Assembly (NCBI RefSeq): GCF_002975405.1
Contig: NZ_PCPS01000002.1
Span: 62,001-126,000 of the forward strand
DNA: 64,000 bases
Direction: 5' to 3'
From: Arthrobacter sp. MYb229
GTDB taxonomy: Bacteria > Actinomycetota > Actinomycetes > Actinomycetales > Micrococcaceae
Positions 47,498-57,272 of the stretch are shown piece by piece. Both the position numbers and the translations under genes were made by a program. Numbering within the stretch: position 1 is the stretch's first letter; the number at the start of each line of letters is the position of its first letter. The notes under the pieces were generated by a model. It was not told the origin of the DNA. It was given only the letters and a program-made list of their open reading frames with translations, and did no database searches.

Positions 47498-48010
47498 TAA
47501 GGGCGTCCCACTTCCATCATTTAATGCAATGTTGATCACACAAAACCCGATTTTCGGCTTTGTTTTCGCCATTCTGGCGACGCTATCACCACTGATTCTA
47601 TCCACTATCCACATGGTTATGCACAGTCTGGTGGAAAAAGTTAGCAGTTTGGCTGTGGAAAACGTCTTTTCCCTTGAAATCTAGGCTTTTGAGGGCCGCT
47701 TTGACGTGGTTTTTCGCGTCAGAATGTGAGGTGTCTTTCGTTGAAAGCTGTCGTAATCCACAAGTTTGGGGTAGATTATTCACAGGCAGCGCTCTGATAT
47801 TCACAGGGGCGCTGTTACCGCGCGCCAATTTGACCTACGGCTCAAATTTTCCTATCGTTATTCAGTCCTATGTGTGCGTTTTGTGACCTGCTCAGTTTTT
47901 AGAAGAGCCCGCGAAATCACACATTTTATAAAGAACGAGCGTCAGCCTGTTGTTATCCAGCTAGCTAGTAGCGGGTACGGCGCATCACTTAAAATTCTTG
48001 GAGTGTCACC
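47498..48010. other. dnaA-rpmH divergent intergenic region with degenerate DnaA boxes
   Basis: No gene. One-mismatch DnaA boxes: CTATCCACA 47605-47613, TTATGCACA 47617-47625, TGTGGAAAA 47654-47662, TAATCCACA 47754-47762 and TTATTCACA 47776-47784. Weaker ones include ATATTCACA at 47797-47805. It holds the divergent dnaA and rpmH promoters. Gene polarity switches here: the genes to the left run left and those to the right run right, which fits an origin in or near this gap. Confidence 0.6.
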
Positions 48011-48148
48011 GTGAGCAAGCGGACTTTTCAGCCAAACAACCGTCGTCGTGCTAAGAAGCACGGTTTCCGTCTTCGTATGCGTACCCGTGCGGGTCGCGCA
48101 ATTCTTTCGGCTCGTCGCGGCAAGAGCCGCACCGAGCTTTCCGCATAA
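48011..48148 (+). CDS. rpmH: 50S ribosomal protein L34
   Basis: 45 aa from a GTG. The conserved L34 body is intact: [20 protein letters not shown] then [20 protein letters not shown]. Very basic. First gene of the rightward cluster with rnpA, yidD and yidC, the standard order on this side of dnaA. Confidence 0.97.
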   Translation: MSKRTFQPNNRRRAKKHGFRLRMRTRAGRAILSARRGKSRTELSA

Positions 48149-48212
48149 ATTTGTGGATCAGCTTTTGGCTGCATAGTTCTGATGGACTCAACTAGATCCG
48201 TCTAGGCCAAAA

Positions 48213-48563
48213 ATGTTGCCAAAGAATCAGCGATTGCGCTTAGCGCAAGACCTTACAGTCACTGTACGTTCCGGCGCCCGAAGCGGACGCCGGAACGTCG
48301 TGCTATATGCACGCCCTCGCCCCGAAGGGGTCATGGGGGACCGGTTTGGATTTATTGTCTCCAAGGCAGTGGGAATTGCGGTTAAGCGGAACCTGGCGAA
48401 ACGTCGCATGCGCGAAGTTGCCCACGAGCTTAGGCGCGTGGATGGAAACCTGGATATCGTCGTTCGTGCCCTGCCTGGAGCTGCTGAGCTCTCTTGGGAA
48501 GAGCTGCGATCACAGGTCAACACTGCTTTCGCATCCGTGCTTCGTAAAACAGAGGTCCGCTGA
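48213..48563 (+). CDS. rnpA: Ribonuclease P protein component
   Basis: 116 aa. The RNR signature is present ([18 protein letters not shown]), and the fold begins [13 protein letters not shown]. It binds the P RNA to process tRNA 5' ends. Last base shared with the yidD start, 64 bp after rpmH. Confidence 0.95.
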   Translation: MLPKNQRLRLAQDLTVTVRSGARSGRRNVVLYARPRPEGVMGDRFGFIVSKAVGIAVKRNLAKRRMREVAHELRRVDGNLDIVVRALPGAAELSWEELRSQVNTAFASVLRKTEVR

Positions 48564-48940
48564 TGCGTAAGGACTTAACTTTCCGAACCGGACCTGTGTG
48601 GTTCATCATTGATATTCCACGCAATCTTCTTATCGGGTTTCTTAAGTTCTACCGAAAGATCATCTCGCCAATTTATGGCGATGTATGCCGATACTTTCCT
48701 AGCTGTTCTGCCTATGGGCTCGAAGCGGTGACTCAGCACGGTGCCGTCAAAGGTATCGTCTTGACTGCCTGGCGGGTTCTGAGGTGTAATCCATTTTCCC
48801 ACGGCGGCGTAGACCACGTTCCGGAGGGTCCACGGATTTGGCCCGAAGGTAAACTGCCGAGGATCATAGTTCTGAATCATCCTGTGATTCCCGACGATGA
48901 AGACGCCGCGGATAGCGGCCACAAGGAGCTTGACCGCTAA
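48563..48940 (+). CDS. yidD: Membrane protein insertion efficiency factor YidD
   Basis: 125 aa, longer than the usual 70-100 because of a C-terminal extension. Core motifs: [32 protein letters not shown] and [20 protein letters not shown]. It is peripheral on the membrane by an amphipathic N-terminal helix and aids YidC. Overlaps both neighbours by single bases. Confidence 0.94.
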   Translation: MRKDLTFRTGPVWFIIDIPRNLLIGFLKFYRKIISPIYGDVCRYFPSCSAYGLEAVTQHGAVKGIVLTAWRVLRCNPFSHGGVDHVPEGPRIWPEGKLPRIIVLNHPVIPDDEDAADSGHKELDR

Positions 48941-49899
48941 TGAACTTTCTAGACACCATATTGACTCCGTTCACGTATTCCGTGTCGTGGGTCCTGTGGG
49001 CCTTCCACGAACTGTTCACCATCATGGGTATGGACGAGGGCTCGGGAGTGACCTGGACCTTGTCCATCATCTTCCTGGTTCTGCTCATCCGTACACTGCT
49101 GATTCCGGTCTTCGTCAAGCAGATCAAGAGCCAGCGTGCGATGCAGGCGCTGCAGCCCGACCTGCGCAAGCTCCAGGCGAAGTACAAGGGCAAGACCGAC
49201 CAGATGTCGCGTCAGGCCATGGTGCAAGAACAGCAGGCGCTGTTCAAGAAGCACAAGACCAACCCACTGTCTTCCTGCCTGCCTCTGCTCGTGCAGATGC
49301 CATTCTTCTTCGCCCTCTTCCGCGTGCTTAACGAAGCTTCCCGTGCCAGCGATGACGGCCGTTCAATCGGTGCCTTGTCCGCTGACCATATCCGCAGCTT
49401 CGACCAGTCCTCGATCCTCGGGGCACCGCTTTCCGAGACCTTCTTGGGCACCATCAATTCCGGTGCCATCAACTGGGCAGTAATCATCGTTGCGGTCATC
49501 ATGATCCTCGCGATGACCGCCTCGCAGTTCTTCACCCAGCGCCAGCTGATGACCAAGAACATGAGCCAGGAAGCCCTGCAGGGCCCGTTCATGCAGCAGC
49601 AGAAGATGATGCTCTACATCCTGCCTCTGGTCTTCGGCATCGGTGGTATTAACTTCCCAATCGGCGTGCTGATCTACTGGACCGCATCGAACCTTTGGAC
49701 CTTGGGACAGCAGTTCTGGGTCATTCGCAACAACCCAACTCCAGGCTCTGAGGCAGAACGCGAACTCAACGCTCGTCGCGCTGCCAAGGGTTTGCCTCCT
49801 GTGGGACAGAAGAAGCTGGATGAGTCCGAGACCCCAGCGATCGAAGAACCTAAGGGCCAGCGCGAGCAGCCAAAGCGTAAGAATCGCCGGAAGAAGTAG
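48940..49899 (+). CDS. yidC: Membrane protein insertase YidC
   Basis: 319 aa, Gram-positive-type YidC/Oxa1 with five helices. Landmarks: IFLVLLIRTLLIPVFVKQIK, the coiled region QPDLRKLQAKYKGK, and CLPLLVQMPFFFALFRVL (TM2). The C-terminal tail is basic (RKNRRKK) and may contact ribosomes. Inserts membrane proteins alone or with SecYEG. Confidence 0.96.
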   Translation: MNFLDTILTPFTYSVSWVLWAFHELFTIMGMDEGSGVTWTLSIIFLVLLIRTLLIPVFVKQIKSQRAMQALQPDLRKLQAKYKGKTDQMSRQAMVQEQQALFKKHKTNPLSSCLPLLVQMPFFFALFRVLNEASRASDDGRSIGALSADHIRSFDQSSILGAPLSETFLGTINSGAINWAVIIVAVIMILAMTASQFFTQRQLMTKNMSQEALQGPFMQQQKMMLYILPLVFGIGGINFPIGVLIYWTASNLWTLGQQFWVIRNNPTPGSEAERELNARRAAKGLPPVGQKKLDESETPAIEEPKGQREQPKRKNRRKK

Positions 49900-49901
49900 T
49901 C

Positions 49902-50429
49902 ATGACTGCAACTGAGAACACCGAAGTATCTGAGCTGACCGACCAGGTCGAGCAAAATGAAGAGGTAGTCGACGAAGGCGATGTTGCCGCGGACTACCTA
50001 GAGGAACTGTTGGATATTGCCGATCTCGATGGCGACATCGACATCGAAATCCGTGGCGGACGAACGTACATTTCCATCGTCGCCGAGGAAGCCACCACCG
50101 ACCTGAACAGCCTCGTAGGCAAGGACGGTGAGGTACTCGATGCACTGCAGGAGCTAACCCGCCTGGCTGTTCTCAATGCCACTGGCGAGCGTTCACGCTT
50201 AGTCTTGGACATTGCCGGGTATCGCTCAAACCGTGCCGAAGAACTGCAGCAGTTAGCCACGGAAGCCATCGCCGAGGCGCGAAAGTCGGGACAGCCAGTA
50301 CACCTCGAGCCGATGAGCGCGTACGAACGCAAACTTGTTCACGATGTCATTGCGGATGCTGGACTGCATTCGGAATCCGAAGGTGAATCCACCCGTCGCC
50401 ACATCGTCGTATCGACGCTGGATAACTAA
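49902..50429 (+). CDS. jag: Jag/KhpB-like R3H and KH domain RNA-binding protein
   Basis: 175 aa: an acidic N-terminus (VEQNEEVVDEGDVAADY), a KH-like domain around VGKDGEVLDALQEL, and a C-terminal R3H domain (PMSAYERKLVHDVIADAG, then ESTRRHIVV). Binds RNA and is tied to cell-wall growth control in Gram-positives. Two bp after yidC. Confidence 0.93.
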   Translation: MTATENTEVSELTDQVEQNEEVVDEGDVAADYLEELLDIADLDGDIDIEIRGGRTYISIVAEEATTDLNSLVGKDGEVLDALQELTRLAVLNATGERSRLVLDIAGYRSNRAEELQQLATEAIAEARKSGQPVHLEPMSAYERKLVHDVIADAGLHSESEGESTRRHIVVSTLDN

Positions 50430-50473
50430 GTAATTCGCACCGCGCGTTTTCAATCGTTCAAAGGAACTATGCA

Positions 50474-51115
50474 ATGACTGAGGACCTCAGCCTTACAGCA
50501 GCGGAGACCGTAGCTGCCGAAAAGATTTTCGGTGACCGACTGGATCTTGCTAAGCGCTACGTAGCGCACCTTGCTACGTCAGGCATTGAACGAGGGCTGC
50601 TTGGCCCGCGTGAAGTCCCTCGTCTGTGGTCCCGCCACGTGCTCAACTGCGCCGTGATCGAGTCGTTGATGGAGCGCGATGCTGAAGTAGCCGATGTAGG
50701 CAGCGGTGCGGGCCTTCCTGGCCTGTGCTTGGCCATCGCACGTCCGGATCTCAAGCTGACGCTGATTGAACCCTTAGAACGCCGTTGCATCTGGCTGACA
50801 GAAGTCATCGACGACCTCGGTCTGGACAATGTGACCGTGATGCGTGGACGCGCCGAGCAGATGACTGAGACCATCAATGCCCGTTACGTGACTGCCCGAG
50901 CGGTCTCGGCGTTGAGTAACCTCGCAGGCCTGACCATCCCACTGCTGCACGGGCAAGGTGACCTTATCGCCATCAAGGGACGTTCCGCCGCAGAAGAAAT
51001 TGATAAGGCGCAGAAGGTCATCCGCAAGCTTGGTGGCACCGAAACTAAGGTAGTCACTGTCGGTGAAGACATGCTGGAAGAAGTCACCACGGTGGTTCAA
51101 ATCAAGGTTGGCTAA
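50474..51115 (+). CDS. rsmG: 16S rRNA (guanine527-N7)-methyltransferase RsmG
   Basis: 213 aa. SAM-binding motif VADVGSGAGLPGLCLAIA, followed by RAVSALSNLAGLTIPLL and AIKG, typical of RsmG/GidB. Methylates G527 of 16S rRNA; losses give low-level streptomycin resistance. Preceded by AAAGGAACT. Upstream of parA by 134 bp. Confidence 0.95.
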   Translation: MTEDLSLTAAETVAAEKIFGDRLDLAKRYVAHLATSGIERGLLGPREVPRLWSRHVLNCAVIESLMERDAEVADVGSGAGLPGLCLAIARPDLKLTLIEPLERRCIWLTEVIDDLGLDNVTVMRGRAEQMTETINARYVTARAVSALSNLAGLTIPLLHGQGDLIAIKGRSAAEEIDKAQKVIRKLGGTETKVVTVGEDMLEEVTTVVQIKVG

Positions 51116-51219
51116 TACTTAGGCGTTAGTCTTTAAGTAGCTTTAGATGCGGAATAACCCAAGACCTGAGTATCTTTCGAGATTCAGCTTGAACGCATAC
51201 TAAGACGTTTGTTTTCGTG

Positions 51220-51235
51220 TGTTTCACGTGAAACA
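51220..51235. other. parS site 1 (upstream of parA)
   Basis: Perfect TGTTTCACGTGAAACA, 15 bp before the parA ATG, in the rsmG-parA gap. ParB bound here could also repress parA. Confidence 0.95.
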
Positions 51236-51249
51236 TCGTCGGTGGGTTC

Positions 51250-52221
51250 ATGGATTTTGAACGCATCAATTCACGAGGAGGAGTTTCACCTTTGTCCAAG
51301 GCTAAAGGTTCGTCGAGCAACGTTTTTGACTTTAATGATTCTTCTTCGCCGTTAGCTAGTCAGCTGGCCAATGAACATAGGCGCCGCGAAGCGATTTCGG
51401 AGCGAGAAGTCCCAACGCCGCCGAAGACTCGATACCTCACTATCTCCAACCAAAAGGGTGGAGTGGGCAAGACGACGACGGCAGTTAACCTTGCGGCGGG
51501 TTTGGCCAAGAGTGGTCTGAACGTTCTGGTAATCGATATCGACCCGCAGGGCAATGCATCGACAGCTCTAGGTATTGAGCATCATTCGGAAGTCGATAGC
51601 ATTTACGACGTACTTATCAATGATCTTCCTTTGGCAGATGTCATTGCGACTTGCCCTGAGCTACCCACATTGGAAGTGGCCCCGGCAACTATTCATCTTG
51701 CGGGTGCTGAAATTGAATTAGTTTCTTTGGTGGCCCGAGAGCAGCGGTTGCAGCGAGCATTGGATGACTATGCGCGCACTCGTCAACGCAAGGGACTTCC
51801 TCGTCTGGACTACGTATTCATAGACTGCCCGCCGAGCTTGGGCCTATTGACTGTCAACGCATTTGTGGCTGCCAGGGAAGTGCTCATCCCAATTCAGTGT
51901 GAGTACTACGCGTTGGAGGGTCTGAGCCAGCTTTTGAAGAATATTGAGATGATTCAAAAGCATTTGAATTCAAAATTAACTGTTTCCACGATACTGCTCA
52001 CCATGTATGACGGCCGGACCAATTTGGCGGCACAGGTAGCCAACGAAGTGCGGGAACATTTCCCAGAGCAAGTTCTCGGCGCCGTCATACCTCGATCTGT
52101 ACGCATCTCGGAAGCCCCGAGTTACCAGCAGACCGTAATTACTTACGACCCGAGCTCCACCGGCGCGTTGTCTTATATGGAGGCAGCCATAGAGATCGCC
52201 GAACGAGCGGTAAAATCCTAA
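51250..52221 (+). CDS. parA: Chromosome partitioning ATPase ParA
   Basis: 323 aa. Walker A deviant motif KGGVGKTTTAVNLAAGLA, A' IDIDPQGNASTALG and Walker B FIDCPPSLGLL. A start at TTG 51292 is a serious alternative because a strong GAGGAGGAG lies just before it, while ATG 51250 has only GGTGGG three bases away; the choice affects 14 residues. It forms nucleoid-bound dimers that pull ParB-parS complexes. A parS site sits in its promoter. Confidence 0.96.
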   Translation: MDFERINSRGGVSPLSKAKGSSSNVFDFNDSSSPLASQLANEHRRREAISEREVPTPPKTRYLTISNQKGGVGKTTTAVNLAAGLAKSGLNVLVIDIDPQGNASTALGIEHHSEVDSIYDVLINDLPLADVIATCPELPTLEVAPATIHLAGAEIELVSLVAREQRLQRALDDYARTRQRKGLPRLDYVFIDCPPSLGLLTVNAFVAAREVLIPIQCEYYALEGLSQLLKNIEMIQKHLNSKLTVSTILLTMYDGRTNLAAQVANEVREHFPEQVLGAVIPRSVRISEAPSYQQTVITYDPSSTGALSYMEAAIEIAERAVKS

Positions 52222-52405
52222 GACAGAACGTTCTAGACAACAAGATCTGGAATTCACTTGTTTTTCGTTGTTTTTAGGATAGAAGTTTCATCTTCAATAG
52301 ACCCATGACTCCCTAAAAGGAAAATTGTCAACATCCCCCTAGTTACTCACGTAAACAGTAGACTAGTCGTGGGTTGAGAATTTGGATGAAAAGGAGTGCC
52401 GCTAT

Positions 52406-53566
52406 ATGGCTGACAAGAAGCGTGGCTTAGGCAGAGGGCTTGGTGCGCTGATTTCCAGTTCGCCATCCGGGGCTGTGGCAGAGATTAAAGACGATGTTTC
52501 ACGTGAAACATCGATACCTACCTCCGACCAGAGCAAGACGAAGACAGCTCGTCCTGTAGACATGTTCTTTGAGCCGGGACGCAAGTCGGCTTCCTCTGCG
52601 CCGAAAGCGGCACCTGCAAAGAGTGCGAAGAAGCCTCGGGCGGCAATGCCTGGACTCAACACGACCGTCGCTCCGCGCAAGACCGAACCTGTCCCGCAGA
52701 GTAACGACCGGGGAGGGGTGCTGGAGGAGCCGGCAAATGGCTTGGTAGACGTACCGGGAGCTCGTTTTGCTGAACTCAACGTTGACCAGATTCATCCGAA
52801 CCGTAAGCAACCCCGAACGAATTTTGACCAGGAACACATGGATGAACTCATCCATTCGATTCGGGAAATTGGCCTGCTCCAGCCAATTGTTGTTCGTCCC
52901 TCGCGAGAAGACAACGATGCACCATATGAACTGGTCATGGGTGAACGTCGTTGGAGGGCGACTCAGGCCGCAGGACTGTCTACGATTCCGGCTATCGTCC
53001 GAGATACGCTGGATACCGACCTACTTCGTGATGCACTCCTTGAGAATCTTCACCGTTCGCAGCTCAACCCACTTGAAGAGGCCGCGGCTTACCAGCAGCT
53101 TCTTGAAGAATTCAATTGCACTCAGGAAGTACTTTCGGATCGTATTGGGCGATCACGCTCGCAGATTTCGAACACAATCCGGCTGATGAAACTGCCTGCC
53201 CTGGTGCAGCGACGAGTGGCCGCCGGCGTATTGTCGGCCGGGCATGCACGTGCACTGCTCGGTTTATCCAATGGAGAAGCAATTGAGCAACTTGCTCAAC
53301 GAATCGTCAATGAAGGATTGTCCGTTCGCGCTACGGAGGAGGCAGTGGCCCTTAGCGGCGACAAGCCAGCTAAGAAGACCGTTAAGGCACGTGAGAACCA
53401 GCGTAACGAGCGGCTGGATTTTTTGGCGACGTCGTTGGCTGATCGTTTGGACACTAGCGTCAAGATTCAATTGGGTACCAAAAAAGGTAAAGTCAGCATC
53501 GAGTTTGCCTCGGTGGAGGACCTAAATAGAATTATGGAAGTCCTAGATCCGGACTTGAAGAAGTAG
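52406..53566 (+). CDS. parB: Chromosome partitioning CTPase ParB
   Basis: 386 aa from the ATG at 52406 after AAGGAG. N-terminal KKRGLGRGLGALI (ParA-binding motif), a roughly 100-residue Ala/Lys/Pro linker, then the CTP-binding fold (VNQ-like ELNVDQIHPNRKQPR and VMGERRWRATQAAG). The HTH is CTQEVLSDRIGRSRSQISNT, and a C-terminal dimer domain follows. It loads at parS and slides as a CTP clamp. A parS site lies within its own coding sequence at 52495-52510. Confidence 0.97.
   Translation: MADKKRGLGRGLGALISSSPSGAVAEIKDDVSRETSIPTSDQSKTKTARPVDMFFEPGRKSASSAPKAAPAKSAKKPRAAMPGLNTTVAPRKTEPVPQSNDRGGVLEEPANGLVDVPGARFAELNVDQIHPNRKQPRTNFDQEHMDELIHSIREIGLLQPIVVRPSREDNDAPYELVMGERRWRATQAAGLSTIPAIVRDTLDTDLLRDALLENLHRSQLNPLEEAAAYQQLLEEFNCTQEVLSDRIGRSRSQISNTIRLMKLPALVQRRVAAGVLSAGHARALLGLSNGEAIEQLAQRIVNEGLSVRATEEAVALSGDKPAKKTVKARENQRNERLDFLATSLADRLDTSVKIQLGTKKGKVSIEFASVEDLNRIMEVLDPDLKK
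52495..52510. other. parS site 2 (inside parB coding sequence)
   Basis: Perfect TGTTTCACGTGAAACA within codons about 30-35 of parB, reading DVSRET, in the variable linker where the sequence is free to carry a DNA site. Confidence 0.95.
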
Positions 53567-53580
53567 CCACTTGCTCTTGC

Positions 53581-53628
53581 GGTGTCGGGTATGTTTCACG
53601 TGAAACATACCCGACACCATTTTTTTTA
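53581..53628 (+). terminator. parB terminator: perfect 38-bp palindrome containing a parS site, then T8
   Basis: Positions 53581-53618 form an uninterrupted palindrome of two 19-bp arms (GGTGTCGGGTATGTTTCAC and its exact complement), followed by ATTTTTTTTA. It begins 15 bp after the parB stop. The central 16 bp are parS site 3 (53592-53607). In RNA it would be a terminator hairpin; in duplex DNA it is an extended ParB site. Confidence 0.88.
53592..53607. other. parS site 3 (core of parB terminator)
   Basis: Perfect TGTTTCACGTGAAACA at the exact centre of the 38-bp terminator palindrome. Confidence 0.95.
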
Positions 53629-54650
53629 TCCGCCTACGCGCAGCAAGCCGGATACACCGAATGATCCTTGTAAGCGCTTCAGCCGGTCGAACTGACCAGA
53701 ATTGGAGGAGACCTCAGCCTAGGGCGTACATGGCTTCTGAGGGGCTGCGCACAGGCCATGCTGGGCACTTAGAAGGAAGGAGTCAACCAGACCAGAGATG
53801 CTGCAAGCATGTCAGTCGAGGAAACAGATCAGCGGTGACCCGTGAAAACACAAAAACGGAAAGGCGGAACACCGTGAACCGAATCAGTTCTTGCCCAGAA
53901 TGCGAGCGTCACCCAAACTTGACCTCATTGAACCAGTAGTGACTTTCCTAAACCGAAAACGGTCCGATGTAACTTATTTGATCTAGGAATCCTTGCAGCT
54001 GAATTCTCTTCTCATCCGGCGATGTTGAAACCGTTGATTTGATTCACGCAGATAATGGCTCAAGTGTTCAGCTTCGGATCTGACAGTAGCGTGCTCGTTG
54101 TTCGCGTAATTGTGGATATGCGAGAGCGGTACCTGCACCTCTGATTGAAGTAAGTTTCAGGGCCCAGAACTACTGCCATATCGAATGTCCTTGAACAAGG
54201 TCACCGGGCAGAAGGACCAGCGGTAACGAGCTCGGTTCTATGCCGACCAAGGTGCACTTGGAACAATCTGATGGTTGCTTCGGGCGTGAGCGCGTGGCGA
54301 TGGGAGAAGCAATGAGAGTTCAAATCGTTGTCTGCTCTAATTTGGCCATGTCTGATAGATGCAATGAAAGGGGAGGCGCCGACCATCTGGGTGGCGCATT
54401 GCCTTCATATAATGAGACGGTCATCAGCAGTACCTTTGTTGAAGGTGGTCGCTGATAAGACGGCGGGCTTTGATCATTCACTCAGCGAATGCGGTGGTTT
54501 ATTAGGATGTCGCATTAATTGTCCGCCAGTGGGCAATTTTCTGGCCGCACGTCGGCTGATCTCCATGCACGCCAACAGATTCCTGACGATTGAAGGCGTG
54601 CCAACGAATTGCCGGGCAAACGACGATCATGTTTTGAGAACTCGTTAGTG

Positions 54651-54725
54651 TTGAATATTAGTAGGTTTGGGGACCCCGCAACGTTGCCTATTGGAGCCAG
54701 CGTTATTGCCGTTGGGGACCAGCAG
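54651..54725 (+). repeat. 75-bp inverted repeat, left copy
   Basis: Matches the reverse complement of 58831-58905 at 67 of 75 positions with no gaps. Two invariant blocks: 54651-54675 (25 bp, ending GGTTTGGGGACC) and 54695-54725 (31 bp, containing TTATTGCCGTTGGGGACCAG). The 19 bp between them hold all 8 differences. GGGGACC occurs twice, 45 bp apart. A weaker relative, TAATAGCCGTTGGAGACGG, starts near 54842. Confidence 0.85.
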
Positions 54726-55472
54726 TCCCTTTGGAAAAGTAATTAGGGCTACGTAGTGAAAATATCTTGATTCGCGCTGGGGAAGTTTGCGGTTTATTGC
54801 CTTCGGGGTATCCCGTATTGTGAATTCGCCCGGTCGCGGTAATAGCCGTTGGAGACGGTTCCAGCAAGCTCGGGCAGGAACTAGCGGCACGATTGAATAC
54901 CGCAGGAATGAGGATAAGCCAGGGGGCAGACATTCACTACACTCGAATATTGTACCGATGCGTTCCTATCGGGGGAGGTACTATAGACTCCGTGATCCAG
55001 AGGATCCGTTGGTCTACTTTGCTTCATTGCCTAGAACCGTAAAATAACCAGCTGCACGTTGCCCTAAATACAGGCCTTAGGGGGCATAAAAACGTCATCC
55101 ACGCTGTGAGTGCCACCAGCCTTCGGAGTTGCGTATCCTGTGGTACCTCAGTGCTTTATCTATTCTGTACCGGCAACGGTTTACGGGCAGGATTTTTTGT
55201 GAACATGCCGAGTGATGATTGCAACAGCATTGTCTGTGGGCGGTGCTATTCATTTTCGTCGCATTGGGTATAGCTCTCCAAAGCGATTTTTCGAGTCCTA
55301 GAACAACTAGGTTCACAGATCTTCGACTAGCACCAGAGACGGAGCGACTGACAAGATTCCATTTGGCAGCGTTCAACAGAGGGCATGGGCATTCCCTCTG
55401 TTCCTCGGATGGTAGATAGCCGAAGGCATCTTCTTGGTGTAGAAGTAATCGAGGTGGGTTGGTCGGATAGTG

Positions 55473-55504
55473 TTGCTACCTTGCTACCTTGCTACCTTGC
55501 TACC
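55473..55504 (+). repeat. 8-bp tandem repeat, four copies
   Basis: TTGCTACC repeated four times exactly, followed by a partial TTGCCA. Sits in the gene-free segment inside the inverted-repeat bracket. Copy number probably varies by slippage. Confidence 0.9.
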
Positions 55505-55779
55505 TTGCCAGCTCCGACGCTTACCCTCGAATCTAGTGGTACGGATCGAAAGGCAATATTCGGTGACACTCAAGGCTCCGAATACTCATGTATTCACGCA
55601 TAGAATCATCGGCTTTCCAGTGGCGTCGAGGACGCTGATATTTGACCGTAGGTCCAAACTGAGCTCCGAATGCTCGAGCGTGTTCGGTTTAAAATTAGCT
55701 AGACGCGATCGGTGCTGGTCTCGCTAAAGCTCCGGTTCGTATTCAATAAATCAGAATATCTTGGATATGGGGCATGCTC

Positions 55780-55795
55780 TGTTTCACGTGAAACA
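55780..55795. other. parS site 4
   Basis: Perfect TGTTTCACGTGAAACA in the gene-free segment, 2.2 kb from parB. Confidence 0.95.
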
Positions 55796-57243
55796 TGGCG
55801 CCATGGATCGGCTGACATCGGAACTACATTGCGTGTCACCAATGTAGAAGGAACTAGCGGGCTGGATCGAATCCCAAAATCATAGAGTGATCATAGTAAG
55901 TACTGAGAACCGATGATGAGGATAATCTCTAGATGCTCTGCCAGGGGGCGCCTGCAGCGCATCTGATGTCCAACACCGACATCGAGATTACCTACGACAT
56001 CCAACACGCTGATTGAATTTCAGTTCAGACAAGTCGGATGGCAATATTTCTCAACCCTGCCGGCAACACTGTCAAAGCTGTAGCGGTCCGAGCTCAATCC
56101 TTAGATGATATCGATAGTTGGATCGGCATCACGACTAGATACAAGATACTTCTGAATGAATTTGGCACCGCCCAATCGATCACGGCGAATAATATCCTTG
56201 GAAGTCCAGTTGCATCATGGGAGTGCATGCTTCTGTCCTGCAGCAATTTCTAGTGATACCCATGTTGGCACCCCAGTCACGAAGAAGATCAGGGGAGTAG
56301 GGCGTATGTGAAATATCGGGACCTTTCAGCTCTTGAGCGCTGAACAAGTGTCCGATGTAGAGGTTACCAAGAAGAGGTAGACAGGTCCGACTGACGAGAT
56401 CATGGGCGTAGCAGACGGGATGTATACCTTCGGAATGATCGGTGATCTGATGTCACTGCGACAGTACGGCACACGCTTCGATTGAAGTTGCGTTCGGTAT
56501 TTTCGCGCGGTAGCTCCAAATCCCATACTCAATGAATACTGATCGAAAATCGGGAGGTATGGGAGCCTCCGGATATACCCTTCCATAGCCACCAATGTGC
56601 TTGTTGAGGGCCCGAACCTTTCGGGAGGCACCACGTAACCGCAACAACATCCTATAGCCTAGTCCAAGGACCTTTTCTCCCTCATGTTGTAGCTCGTAGT
56701 ATCGACTCAGATCGTATTTTGCCCGATCCGCTCCATGATCGCGTCCATGCAGGAATTTGAGTGTCACTCCGACTCTCGGGAATTGCTTAGACACCGTATT
56801 CCAGTCAGGCGGAGTGAACGAGCCCTAATGCTCCCCGAGGCCAGGGACTAAAAACTACCAAACAGGTTCCTATAGTTTGCCTGGGTTCCCGTTCCGGTGT
56901 TTTCGGTTTCTAATTCGGCATCTAGGACGTTGTATGCGTTGTTTCTGAAGATGTTTCGCGAGACGTCGATACTCCGCCCCGATATTCCTTCGACGGGAAG
57001 CAAGCGTGTCAGCTTCGCATTGTTTTATCGCACCAATTGCATTGCTCCCTCCAACAGATGTTGTCATATGGCGGAAGGATTCCAATTCATGGCTCTCAGG
57101 GGCGCCATTGGCGGTTCTGAGTGGCCATATTGGCGCTTTCAAATCGTCAAATATTCAACTGATCCGCTTCCCGAGCGATTTCACGATCGTATTTTTCTGA
57201 ACGTCTACTCCTGTGGCAACCGACGGTACTACGTGTGGGACTA

Positions 57244-57272
57244 TCCCAAAGAAACATGAATGTTCTCTTTGG
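57244..57272. repeat. Short inverted repeat in gene-free segment
   Basis: CCCAAAGAAACAT and ATGTTCTCTTTGGG face each other around GA, with one extra base in the right arm. No T run follows, so it is not a typical terminator. Confidence 0.5.

Noticed and set aside
55473-55504. CRISPR-like repeat array
   Set aside because: Units are 8 bp, directly adjacent and without spacers; no cas genes in the window.
56453-56794. 113-codon minus-strand frame in the gene desert
   Set aside because: No family resemblance and no operon context; the neighbouring frame 56326-56634 overlaps it out of phase.
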